DNA of 64,000 bases from Cymbidium sinense (lineage: Eukaryota > Streptophyta > Magnoliopsida > Asparagales > Orchidaceae). The notes below the pieces were generated by a model. The model did not search any database. It was not told the origin of the DNA and was given only the letters and a program-made list of their open reading frames with translations. Position numbers and translations under genes: made by a program. Below, one piece after another: positions 36,228 to 47,609 of the stretch. Where the stretch lies: positions 85,882,925-85,946,924 of the forward strand of contig CM038225.1 in assembly GCA_021442155.1 (NCBI GenBank), written 5' to 3'. Within the stretch, counting starts at the first letter, position 1; every line of letters begins with the position of its first letter.

Positions 36228-36233
36228 AATAAA
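36228..36233 (+). terminator. Poly(A) signal of pregenomic RNA, copy 0
   Basis: AATAAA, 138 bp after the TATA box, in TTTCAATAAAATCTTAT, conserved in all three units. In this family a signal close to the promoter is passed on the first round and used on the second, giving a terminally redundant RNA. In this unit about 60 bp present between CTCTAGGT and GTTGATTTC in the other two copies are missing. Confidence 0.65.
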
Positions 36234-36677
36234 ATCTTATATTCTTATACTTTTTATATGATCTAGTTACACTCAGTGTAAAAAACAAATGAACCTTGTG
36301 TTGTTATTCTCTGAAGTAATCATATAAGGTTGTGGTCTTTTTGTTGAGCCTGTATCTCCCCTAGAAAACCATAGGATCCTTTGGATTTGGAGCATATGAT
36401 AGGAACCAGAGAATTGACGGTCAAAACCAAGGTCAAAAAGAAAGAATATGTATATAGAATGCATTAGAAGCAACATAAGTTCGGAAGCATGATGGACCCC
36501 TATAGTTTTGGAAGAAAAATAGTACCTACATACAAGGCTACAGAGAAAAGAACTATTTTTTATGGATCTAGATCTGGAATCATTTAGATTAAAACTTAGA
36601 AATATAGAAATAGAGCAAGAACTATCCAAGAAAAGCGTACAAAATCTACAAAAAATAAGATAGAGCCCCCCTTCAAA
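36234..36677 (+). other. Viral leader, copy 1
   Basis: About 440 bp between the poly(A) signal and the primer-binding site, corresponding to the long untranslated leader of caulimovirid pregenomic RNA. The minus-strand frame at 36273-36629 is a shadow. It is followed by the purine/C-rich AGATAGAGCCCCCC, conserved in all units just before the primer site. Confidence 0.6.
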
Positions 36678-38062
36678 ATGGTATCAGAGCCCGAGAGATC
36701 TACATTACAATAAACAGTATTGTGATATACATGGAGCAATAAGGATTAATGAAGTAATAAATATAAATGAATCTCAAGAACTAGACGAATTAATTTCAGT
36801 CTTACATCAAGACCAATTTATGAATAATATGCAACAAATGCCCTCCATAGATAAACCTATAATAGAATTAACCTCTCAAACAACCCTACCTAGTACCAAT
36901 ACAGGCTCTTCACCTAGTTTAACTAATAGACGACAATTTGTAGCTCCTAGTGTTAGGAGAATTCCTACACCTAGAAATACTCCATTCATTCCACAAAAAG
37001 ATTGTTCCCATGAACCAATCAGTGGACATGGAATCTATTTAAATCTCGATTGTTATAAAAATTTAGCTGAAGTAATTGACAAAAGGACAATAAAAATAGT
37101 TTAGCCATTTATAATTATAATCTTCAAGGTACAGATGCATACAACTTCATCGGAAATACTTTAATAGGCATTTATAAAAAATGGTTTCTTGGTCTTACTT
37201 CAAGTCAAAAGAAAGAAGTTAGAAGTACGTGCTTAGCCAAAACAACAATAGTACACCAAGAAAATAGGAAAAAATATATGCAGAGTATCTCAAAAGTGAA
37301 TTCTTAGGATATAGAATTTGATATACTACAGAAGAAGTCAAATCAAAAAAATAATCTGAAATTGCAAAATAAAAAATAATAATTCTCAATATTTGTAATA
37401 TTTATTATTTAACTAAATACAGTTGTAAATATCAACAAATCTTTTATGATATTCTTGCTGAAGAACGAACTTAATATCTAGATACATATTTTTATAAATT
37501 ACTTGAACCATATAATATAATATGGAGTCAAGCATTTCTTCAACAATATCCTACAGATATAACTTTAGAAAGTATAATTACATTTGCCACAAAAAAGTTA
37601 GCAGAAGCCTGCCAACAAATAGATCTACATCAATAAAATAAAAAATATAAATAATCTTTATGTTGTAATAAAAATGAGTTAGTATCACATCAATGGGGAT
37701 ATTCTAAACCTACAAATTCATGTACATGATCAACCTGTAATAAAAAATTTTTTTTTAAGAAGATAAATAAACATAAACTAAATCCAAAGAAAAAAAATTT
37801 CACAAGAAAATGATTTAATAAAAAACTAAAAATCTTATGTAAAGAAGATGAACATTATACAAATGAATGTCCCAAAAGAACAAAATTTTCAGGAATAAAA
37901 TCTATTCAAATTATAAACAAAAAAGAATTAGAACCCATATTTAACATTTTTGAAGTGAATTCGGAAGAAAAAATTTATGAATTATTTGATCAAGAAGAAA
38001 ATCTTATTGATCAATATTATTATTCCAATAACGACTTAAATGAATATTTATATTACGATTAA
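36678..38062 (+). pseudogene. Coat protein ORF, copy 1 (broken)
   Basis: First viral ORF, about 460 codons by length. Its likely ATG (36678) lies within the primer-binding site in good context (AAAATGG), but that frame stops after 11 codons here. The long open part is 36820-37104. Visible features are an Asn/Ser/Thr/Pro-rich N-terminal part, a KKWFLGL block near 37176-37196, and a Lys-rich basic stretch at 37740-37830. The zinc-knuckle remnant at 37845-37895 has lost its first cysteines, and an acidic tail (EEKIYELFDQEENL) follows. The family's coat protein carries a CCHC knuckle for nucleic-acid binding. The ORF ends TAA at 38060-38062, one base before the next ATG. Confidence 0.75.
36679..36690 (+). 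promoter_or_regulatory. tRNA-Met primer-binding site, copy 1
   Basis: TGGTATCAGAGC, the sequence complementary to the 3' end of initiator tRNA-Met that primes minus-strand synthesis in Caulimoviridae (and many plant retroelements). Here it is not next to an LTR, which supports a pararetrovirus. Confidence 0.9.
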
Positions 38063-38063
38063 A

Positions 38064-39351
38064 ATGACTGAACTTGAACAAATAAATAATACAGATGAAG
38101 TTATAGATGACCAATTGAAATATAATAGACAATTAACTCTTTTAGAATAAAAATACATGAAAATTAGAAAGCGAAAATTATTGTTAGGTTTTAAAGACTG
38201 TTTTGATATGCCTATTTTAAATTGGAAAAAATCCATTCATATAGTATTAGACAGGGAGAATATTCTATTGACATAATAGAATCTCAAGAAAGTACAAAAT
38301 TTTTTTTATATAATTATATAATGTGAAATCAAGATTTACAAAAAATACCTCACCCAGAAAAATACAGACATGTACTTTTTGGTGGAATACAAATATTAAT
38401 AAAAGCATATTTTCGCAGAGAAATAGATAGTCCTATAACCTTATAGATATATGATGATAGAATTATATATTTAAAAAAAGATGCTTTATTAGGAGTAATT
38501 CAAGAAAATTTATGTTATCAAACTTTAATATTTAATTTACATTCTAATTATGCTATCAATATGAACGATAGACATATAGATAGAACGCTTACTCTTAAAC
38601 ATTAGTTAGATCGAGTTCAATTAAGGCAAGGAAGCATTGTTTAAAGCATTACCTATCAAGCAACATACGCTTATAGTAATAATCATAATACTATTGTATT
38701 TAGATCACAAAATGAACCTATTCATATAGATTCTATGTTCTCTCACATAAGACAAACTATACAACCAGAAGAAGTCAATTATACAACTTTAACACCCCCG
38801 TCTAATCAATTATCACTTGATTTAGTGAAAGTAGTAGTATAGGAAATAGTAGAAGTAATAGTTTTAGAATACCAAGAAAACTGCTCTCTTTTACAGAACA
38901 TAGTAATGATCTCATTCAACCAAGAAGGTCTATTAATTCATGAAAATTTCAATTTTCCAATAATCAATTAATTCTTAAAGGATATTACATTTCACCTGAT
39001 AATGTACACTCAATTTTATTAGATACAGAATCACATAGCTCTCATATAGATGCTTCTTTGATCCCTTTAAATTTACAAATTCAACGAAGTGAATCATATA
39101 TATATATATATATATAAAGATTATCTTGGGAATAAACATTATTGTTAAGCTGAAACTAACATTTTATTTGGTTTTTAGGATACCAAAAATAGAGGATAGA
39201 CTTTTAACATACCTTTTTAACTGATGATAAAGAAAAGGAACGCATTTTAGTAGGCATGCATTTCCCACAACAACATACTATTCAATTTTCTAATTCCACT
39301 GTATGAATTAATTCTTCTATTTTCTCACGACACTATAGTGAACTTTCATAG
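38064..39351 (+). pseudogene. Movement protein ORF with protease-like C-terminus, copy 1 (broken)
   Basis: Starts at ATG 38064 (TAAAATG junction with the coat ORF). The N-terminal two thirds is a 30K-superfamily movement protein, with FGGIQIL at about 38378-38398 and DSPITL near 38425. Proteins of this type enlarge plasmodesmata for cell-to-cell spread. The C-terminal part has a second retropepsin-like segment, LLDTESHSSHIDASLIPLNL (39016-39075), and a later ILVGMHFPQQH (near 39247). The ORF ends TAG 39349-39351. Stops include TAG at 38143, TGA near 38324, TAG in TTATAG near 38443 and TAA at 38642-38644. A (TA)n run interrupts the protease-like part. Confidence 0.75.
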
Positions 39352-41217
39352 TTATATTCAGCTTGAATTACACATTCCAACTTATGACCATATTCCTATT
39401 CATGCTTTATGTGATACTGGTAGTGATATCACCATCTATAAATGCTGTATAATTCCTCCACATCTTCCTCAACAAGACAATTTAATCCTTGATACCTTCA
39501 ACGGTCTCCGTACAGTTACTCATTATTGGTCAAATCAATATATCTTACTCTGTGAAACACTTATTAAAATACCTCGTCTGTAGTGTATGGATGATCTCGG
39601 TCCCGACCTCATCCTTGGAAATAACTTTTTTAACTCTATGTATTCTTTTATCGAAATATTCTGACCACATAGAATTACTTACACCTTGTAAACATACTCT
39701 TCTATATCCTTTTATCACTAACCCTATTTACCACGACCCCACCAATCCTCCTATTTTTCACAGCCAATGTGGTGATTTAGATAAAATTATTAAAATATCA
39801 TTCCCACAACAACCACATTTATACTTTTCAACTGACTTTGAAAAGCTTCAACAAATAAAATATTTTGCCGAACAATTATTTTCTAAAACATTTTCTCATA
39901 ATCCATTACAATTTTGGGCCAAAGATGAACCTATTGCTCGCATTGAACCAATTAATCCTACTCTAGCTATTAGAGTCTGCCCTATGAAATATACAATCGA
40001 TGATAAACTTGAGTTCATAACTCAAATATCAGAATTATTACAACTAAAACTTACAGAACCAAGCAATAGCCCTCATAGTAGCCTTGCCTTCTTGATTCAC
40101 AATCATGCTAGACAGCTACGCAGAAAAGCTAGAATGGTAATCAATTATAAAAAACTAAATAATAATACTAAATTTATTGGCTACTTCTTACCTAACAAAG
40201 AAATCCTCATCAACCAAATAAAAAATGCTAAATGGTTTTCAAAATTAGACTGTAAATCAAGATTTTGGCAAATAAAATGCATAAGGACATGAAAGAGTTA
40301 ACAACGTTTAGCGCACCCCAAGGACATTATCAGTGGAATGTAATGCCCTTTGGCCTAAAAGATGCACCACAAATATTCTAACAATGAATGGATTACTTAT
40401 TTTCTGAATTTAATACATTTGCTTTGATTTATGTCGATGATATTCTTCTTTTCAGCAATACTCTTCCTTTACATTTAAAACATCTAACATTATTTTCACA
40501 AAAAGTTTAAAAACATGGTATTACCTTAAACAAGAAAAAAGCCATTTTTGTAACACAAAAACATGGACTTTTTAGGACTAAAGATTAATCAAGGAGCCAT
40601 TGAGTTACAAGATCATATCTTACAAAAAATTGATCAATTTACTACTATTACTACTCAAAAAGGATTACAAAGGCTCTTAAGGCTGTATTAATTATGCTGA
40701 AGCATTTATCAAAAACTTGGCTACTTTACGAGCTACTCTCCAAAACAAATTTAAGAAAAAATATGTCTTAGAATTGGGATAAAATTGATGATGATATTTT
40801 GCAAAATATTAAAACGGCTTGTAAAACTCTCCCTAAGTTAAACCTCCCCAATAATGAAGACAAATTAATAATTGAAACTGACAATTCTGAGACATGTTGG
40901 GGTGCTATTTTAAAAACAACGAGAAATGATAAAAAAAATTCTATATAGATACGTGTCTAGATCTTATACTTTGATAGAACAAAACTATCATATTAATGAA
41001 AAGGAACTCTTAGCTATTAAAAAGGAAATTAAAAAAATTGAAATATTCCTAAATTAACATTTTATTTATAAAAGGAAAAATAATTGACTCTCTTCCAAAT
41101 AGAAGACATATTCAATGGCAAAGTTAGTTTTTTGCTTATAGTTTTGATATTGAATATAATGAAATAAAACATAATTATCTTGCTGACACATTAATCTGAG
41201 AATTCTGCAGGACATGA
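39338..41217 (+). pseudogene. Protease-RT-RNase H polyprotein ORF, copy 1 (broken)
   Basis: Aspartic protease with the active site DTGS at 39413-39424 and ILGNNF-like end near 39615. RT follows with KWFSKLD near 40236 (motif A), QGHYQWNVMPFGLKDAPQIF (40321-40378), and YVDD at 40430-40441. RNase H follows, with IIETDNSETCWGAIL near 40870-40910 and HINEKELLAI near 40993. It lies in the +1 frame relative to the movement ORF and overlaps its end. The true start is not clear. Nonsense codons TAA (40379-40381) and TGA (40385-40387) precede YVDD in frame, and many frameshifts follow. It ends at TGA 41215-41217, overlapping the next ATG. Confidence 0.9.
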
Positions 41218-42276
41218 GCATTGAACATGAGCTGATACCTGACATAACAACTACAATGGAAGAACTAGATATACCAACTGAGAAGATATCTACAAAATCG
41301 GATGATCAACTTATTGATAATGATGTTCAAATACATGAATTTCAAATGTGAAAATTAGAATGTGAGATCTCGTATAGCAACAAAATATTGGAGGAATTAC
41401 AAAAAGTAAAAAATTATCTCAATGGAGAATTGGATGACGAAGAGTTGCCTTCTATTTCACACTTACAAAATTTGTGCAATTACAAAAAGGCTACTTCGTC
41501 TACAAGTACTAGTATAACTAAGAAACTAGACATAGACCCAGACTCTTATTCTTCAGTTTTACTCAAAGAACCAAAGAAACAGAAAAATATACTTTAAATT
41601 ACAGTCGAATGACAACAATTCTCAGCATTTCAAGAAAGAATTAATCCACAAATATATTTTCGTATAGTAGGAAATATAAATGTGATTTACATATACAGAG
41701 ATACAGATCCCTCACTAGTTCAAGAATTATATTCTACTGAGATGATAAAATTACTCTATTTAGAAAGTCTTAAAACCATGAGCAAAATACCAAAAGTAAT
41801 TATTGAGGTTGTTGAAATAGTCCAATCAATCCTCAACAATTGGATTATCTACATGAAAGTATCACAAACTTATCCAGAGAAAAATGAAGGGAAAGTTGCA
41901 ATGATAAAACTTGGAATTAGCTGTGAGCCATTCCTGCCAAAATACTCTGCAAATAAAAAGCCAATAAAAGAAATAAAAAAAACCATCTATGGAAGAACAA
42001 AAGATAGATGCATCAAACATATGGGTTTCCACTTTCCAATATGTTATTCATCTATAGTCATTGCAGACAACGAACAAAAAGAATACATGAAGTCATGTAT
42101 CAAAAATGGACTACTATATTACTCAAAAATACAATACAAGCAAGTAAAGAAACAAAAGAAATTTTTTCAAAAAAGATGCAAAAAGAAAATCACACACTTG
42201 TATCTTTTGCATAAGTAGTAAAACCACTTTACAGTTTGTAAAAGAAAAATTATATTCCAAGCTGCAAGAAAACTAA
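41214..42276 (+). pseudogene. Transactivator-like ORF, copy 1 (broken)
   Basis: Starts at ATG 41214 in an ATGA overlap with the preceding ORF (MSIEHELIPD). N-terminal third: acidic, coiled-coil-prone (KLECEISYSNKILEELQKVK), then a Ser/Thr-rich linker (ATSSTSTSITKKLDID). Core: MIYIYRDTDPSLVQEL to PYLESLKTMSKIPK-type sequence (41682-41870), similar in character to caulimovirid transactivator/viroplasmin. C-terminal part is basic, read in a different frame, with a Cys/His cluster near 42170-42215, to TAA 42274-42276. In-frame stops occur near 41349 and 41597. The function is inferred from position (last ORF, after RNase H) and resemblance. Confidence 0.7.
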
Positions 42277-42394
42277 GACGTCAGCCATGACGATAGAAAT
42301 TAACTAACATAAGCAATGACAATAACAATTAAACAAAATGTAAGCACTTACGTCATCCTCCAATAAACAAAGATACTTCTTGGAGTCTATATAA
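42277..42394 (+). promoter_or_regulatory. Viral pregenomic promoter, copy 1
   Basis: GACGTC and TGACG near 42278-42292, ACGTCA near 42350, and TATATAA at 42388-42394. Same arrangement as at 35985-36098 and 48635-48751. It begins directly after the transactivator-like stop codon. Confidence 0.75.
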
Positions 42395-42585
42395 GCAAGA
42401 TGAAGTGGAAGATGAAGCCAGAGCTGAGAACAAACCTCTTCTACACTTCTCTTTAAACCCTTGACGACTTATGTGTTATAGCCTGAGCAGCTAAACTTCT
42501 GTTTTCTCTAGGTGATGTTTGTAAGTATGTTTTAATTTTTATCTATATGAAAGTTTGTTATGCATCTCTATCCTGTGTTGATTTC

Positions 42586-42591
42586 AATAAA
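42586..42591 (+). terminator. Poly(A) signal of pregenomic RNA, copy 1
   Basis: AATAAA in TTTCAATAAAATCTTATG, about 200 bp after the TATA box. The longer distance than in copy 0 is due to an extra stretch starting GATGTTTGTAAGTATG. Confidence 0.65.
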
Positions 42592-43035
42592 ATCTTATGT
42601 TCTTATACTTCTTATATGATCTAGCTACGCTTAGTGTAGGAAATGAACAAAAGTTGTGCTGTTATTCTCTATAGTAATCATATAAAGTTGTGGTCTTTTG
42701 GTTGAGCCTGTATCTCCCCTAAAAAATCACATGATCCAATATATTTGAAGAATATGTTAGGAACTAGAGAATTGATAGTCAAAACATAGGTCAGATAGAA
42801 AGAATATGCTCATAGAATGCATTGCAAGCAACATAAGTTCAGAAGCATGATCGACCTTTATAGATTAGGAAGAAAAACAGTACCTACAGATAAGGCTATA
42901 GAGAAAAGAACTATTTTATATGGATTCAGATCTGGAATCATTTAGATTAAAACTTAGAAATATAGAAATAGAGCAAGAACTGTTTAGGAAAACTGCACAA
43001 AACTTTACAAAAAATAAGGTAGAGCCCCCTTCAAA

Positions 43036-44443
43036 ATGGTATCAGAGCCCGAGAGATCTGCACCGATTACAATAAATATGTAATATTGTGATATATAAGG
43101 AGCACTAAGGATTAATGAAGTAATAAATATAAATGAATCTCAAGAACTAGGCGAATTAATTTCAGTCTTACATCAACACCAATTTATAAATAATACGCTA
43201 CAAACACCCTTCATAGATAGACCTATAACAGAATTAACCTATCAAACAACCCTACCTAGTATGAGTACAATCTCTTCACCTAGTTCATCTAATGGACAAT
43301 AATTTGTACCTCCTAGTGTTAGGAGAATTCCTACACCTAGAAATACTCCATTAATTCCACAAAAAGATTGTTCCCATGAACCAATAAGTGGACATGAAAT
43401 TTATTTAAATTTAGATTACTGTAAAAATATAGTTGAACCAATTGACAAATGGAATATAGAAAATAGTTTAGCCATTTACAATTATAATCTTCAAGGTGAA
43501 GATTCATACAATTTCATCAAAAATACTTTAACAAGTATTTGTAAAAAATGGTTTCTTGGTCTTACTCCAAGTTAAAAGCAAGAAATTAGAAGTACGTGCT
43601 TAGCAAACAACTATAAGTACACGAGGAAAATGGGTAAAATATATGCATAGTATATCAAAAGTGAATTCCTAGGATATAGAATTTGATATATTACAGAAGA
43701 AGTCAAAGAAAAAAAAACAATCTGAAATTACAAAACAAAAAATAACAGCTCTCAATATTTGTAATATTTGTTATTTAAATGAATACAGTTGTGAATATTA
43801 AAAATTCTTTTATGATATTATTGCTAAAGAAAGAACTCAATATCTAGATACACACTTTATAAATTATCTCAACCATATAATATAATATGAAGTTAAACAT
43901 TTCTTCGACAATATCCTACAAATATAACTTTAGGAAGTAGAATTATATTTGCCAAAGAAAAGTTAGCAGAAGTCTGCCAACAAATAGATCTACATCGATA
44001 AAATAAAAAATATAAATAATCTTTTTGCTGGAATAAAAATGAGCTAGTAGCACATCAATGGGGATGTTCTAAAACTACAAATTCATGTATAAGATTAACC
44101 TATAATAAAAAGAAAAAAATTCTTTAAGAAGACAAATAAATATTAACTAAATCCAAAGAAAATAAATTTTAGAAGAAAATAATTTAATAAAAAACCAAAA
44201 ATCTGCAAATGCTAGTTATGTAAAGAAGAAGGAGATTATGTAAATGAATGTCCCAAAAGAATGAAATTTTCAGGAAGAAAATATGTTCAAATTATAGACG
44301 AATAAGAATTAGAACTCATATTTGACATTTTTGAAGTGAATTCGGAAGAAGAAATTTATGAATTATCTGATTAAGAAGAAAATCTTATTGATCAATATTA
44401 TTATTCTGATAATGACTTAAATGAATATTTATATTTCAATTAA
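43036..44443 (+). pseudogene. Coat protein ORF, copy 2 (broken)
   Basis: Collinear with copy 1. The ATG inside the primer site opens 15 codons before TAA here. Further legible parts are PRNTPLIPQKDC-like sequence near 43340, KKWFLGL near 43537, and a CCHC-type knuckle at 44204-44251 read as C-K-C-stop-L-C then EEGDYVNEC. Here the expected His is Tyr and a TAG stop falls between the second and third Cys. The acidic tail ends at TAA 44441-44443, followed one base later by the movement ORF ATG. Confidence 0.75.
43037..43048 (+). promoter_or_regulatory. tRNA-Met primer-binding site, copy 2
   Basis: TGGTATCAGAGC, identical to copy 1 and 6358 bp from it. Confidence 0.9.
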
Positions 44444-44444
44444 A

Positions 44445-45733
44445 ATGACTGAACTTGAATAAATAAATAATACATATGAAGTTATAGATGATCAATCAAA
44501 ATATAGTAAACAATTAACTATTTTAGAATAAGAATACAAGAAAATTAGAAAACGAAAATTTTTGTTAAGTTCTAAAGACTGTTTTGATATGCCTATTTTA
44601 AATTGGAAACAAATCCATTCACTATAGTATTAGATAGAGAGAATATCCTATTCAAATAATAAAATCTCAAGGAAGTACAAAAATTCCTTTACATAATTAT
44701 ATAATGCGAAATCAAGATCTACAAAAAATACATCACCCAGAAAAATATAGACATATATTTTTTAGTGGAATACAAATATTAATAAAAGCATACTTTCGCT
44801 GAGGAATAGACAGTCCTATAGCCTTATGGATATACGATGATAGAATTATACATTTTAAAAAAGATGATTTATTAGGAATAATTCAAGGGAATTTATGTTA
44901 TCAAACTTTAATATTTAATTTACATTCTAATTATGTTATCAATATCAACGATAGACATATAGATAGAACGCTTACTATTAAACATAAGTTAGATAGAGTT
45001 CAATTAAGACAAGAAAGCATTGTTTAAAGTATTACCTATCGAGCAGCATATGCTTATAGTAATAATCATAATACTGTCATATTTAGATCACAAAATGAAT
45101 CTATTCATATATATTCCATGTTCTCTCACATAGGACAAACTATACAACCAGAAGAAGTCAATTATACAACTTTAACACCCCCATCTAATCAATAATCATT
45201 GATTTAGGTGAAAGTAGTAGTATAGGAAATGGTAGAAGTAATAGTTTTAGAATACCAAGAAAACTGCTCTCTTTTACATAACATAATAATGATCTTCTCA
45301 TTCAACCAAGAAGGTCTATTGATTCAAGAAAATTTCAATTTTCCAATAATCAATTAATTCTTATAGGATATTACATTTCACCCGATAATGTACACTCAAT
45401 TTTATTAGATACAAAATCACATAGCTCTCATATAGATGCTTCTTTGATCCCTTTAAATTTACAAATTCAACAAAGTGAACCATATATATATATATATATA
45501 TATATAATCTTGGGAATAAACATTATTGCCAAGCTAAACTAACATATTATTTGGTTTTTGGGATATCCAAAAATAGAGGATAGACTTTCAACATACCTTT
45601 CTAACTGATGATAAAGAAAAGGGATGCATTTTAGTAGGCATGGATTTCCTACAACAACATACTATTCAATTATGATTCTACAGTACAAATTAATTCTTCT
45701 ATTTTCTCACGACACTATAGTGAACTTTCATAG
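44445..45733 (+). pseudogene. Movement protein ORF with protease-like C-terminus, copy 2 (broken)
   Basis: Collinear with copy 1. It shares the TAA at 45025-45027 (copy 1: 38642-38644). At the TTATAG stop of copy 1 it reads TTATGG. The protease-like segment has DTKS (from 45408) where copy 1 has DTES. A (TA)n run occupies 45483-45508. The ORF ends TAG 45731-45733. Confidence 0.75.
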
Positions 45734-47609
45734 TTATATTCAGCTTGAATTACATATTCCAACTTATGACCATATTCCTATTCATGCTTTATGTGATACT
45801 GGTAGTGATATCACCATCTATAAATGCTGTATAATTCCTCTACATCTTCTTCCTAAATAAGACAATTTAATCCTTGATACCTTCAACGGTCTCCGTACAT
45901 ATACTCATTATTGGTCAAATCAATATATCTTACTCTGTGAAACACTTATTAAAATACCTCGTCTGTAGTGTATGGATGATCTCGGTCCCGACCTCATCCT
46001 TGGAAATAACTTTTTTAATTCTATGTATTCTTTTACCGAAATATTCTGACCACATAGAATTACTTACACCTTGTAAACATACTCTTCTATGTCCTTTTAT
46101 CATTATTTACCATGACCCCACCTCCTATTTTTCACAGCGTGGTGATTTGGATAAAATTATTAAAATATCATTCCCCACAACCACATTTATACTTTTCAAC
46201 TCACTTTGAAAAGCTTCAACAAATAAAATATTTGTAACAATTATTTTCTAAAACATTTTCTCACAATCCATTATGGTTTTGGGCCAAAGATGAACCTATT
46301 GCTCGCATTGAACCAATTAATCCTACTCTGGCTGTTATAGTCTGCCCTATGAAATATATAATTGATGATAAACTTGAGTTCATAACTCAAATATCAGAAT
46401 TATTACAACTAAAACTTACAGAACCAAGCAATAGTCCTCATAGTAGCTTTGCCTTCTTGGTTCGCAATCATGCTCGATAGGTACACGAAAAAGCTAGAAT
46501 GATAATCAATTATAAAAAAAACTAAATAATAATACTAAATTTGATGGCTACTTCTTACCTAACAAAGAATTCCTCATAAACCAAATAAAAAATGCTAAAT
46601 GGTTTTCAAAATTAAACTGTAAATCAGGATTTTGGCAAATAAAATGCATAACGACAGTAAAGAGTTAACAACCTTTAGCGCACCCCAAAGACATTATCAG
46701 TGGAATGTAATGCCCTTTGGCCTAAAAGATGCACCACAAATATTCTAACAATGAATGGATTACTTATTTTCTAAATTTAATACATTTGCTTTGATTTATG
46801 TCGATGATATTCTTCTTTTCAGCAATACTCTTCCTTTACATTTAAAACATCTAACATTATTTTCATAAAAAGCTTATAAACATGGTATTGCCTTAAGTAA
46901 GAAAAAAGTCATTTTTGTAACACAAAATATAGACTTTTTAGGACTAAAAATTGATGAAGGAGCCATTGAGTTACAAGATCATATCTTACAAAAAAATGAT
47001 CAATTTACTACTATTACTACTAAAAAAGAATTACAAAGATTCTTAAGATGTATTAATTATACTGAAGCATTTATCAAAAACTTGGCTACTTTACGAGCTC
47101 CTCTCCAAAAGAAATTAAGAAAAATATGTCTTGGAATTGGGATAAAATTGATGATGATATTTTACAAAATATTAAAATAGCTTGTAAAATCTCCCTAAGT
47201 TAAACCTCCCCAATAATGGAGACAAATTAATAATTGAAACTGACAGTTCTGAGACATGTTGGGATGCTATTTTAAAAATAATGAGAAATGATAACAAAAT
47301 TCTATATAGATACGCATCTGGAGCTTATACTTTGACAAAACAAAACTATCATATTAATGAAAAGGAACTCTTAGCTATTAAAAAGGCAATTAAAAAATTT
47401 GAAATATTCCTAAATGAAAATTTTATCATTAGATCTCATAAAAAACTGATATTTCATTTATAAAAGGAAAAATAGTTGACTCTCTTCCAAATAAAAGACT
47501 TATTCGATGGAAAAATTAGTTTTCTGCTTATAGTTTTGATATTGAATATAATGAAGGAAAATATAATTGGCTTGTTGACACATTAACCCGAGAATTTTAC
47601 GAGACTTGA
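45624..47609 (+). pseudogene. Protease-RT-RNase H polyprotein ORF, copy 2 (broken)
   Basis: DTGS at 45795-45806, YVDD at 46797-46808, and RNase H around 47230-47463 with an open piece YASGAYTLTKQNYHINEKEL. The frame is open upstream of DTGS from 45624, overlapping the movement ORF by about 110 bp in the +1 frame. An internal ATG at 45672 is another possible start. TAA 46746-46748 and TGA 46752-46754 before YVDD are the same nonsense codons as in copy 1. It ends TGA 47607-47609. Confidence 0.9.

Noticed and set aside
36273..36629. 118-codon minus-strand frame in the viral leader
   Set aside because: Antisense shadow in a non-coding leader. It is not preserved in the equivalent parts of the other units.
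35045..36690. Interpretation of the viral repeats as LTRs of a retrotransposon
   Set aside because: The repeat spans the entire 6.36-kb genome, the primer site is about 590 bp downstream of the TATA box with no LTR end beside it, no integrase is present, and a movement protein is.
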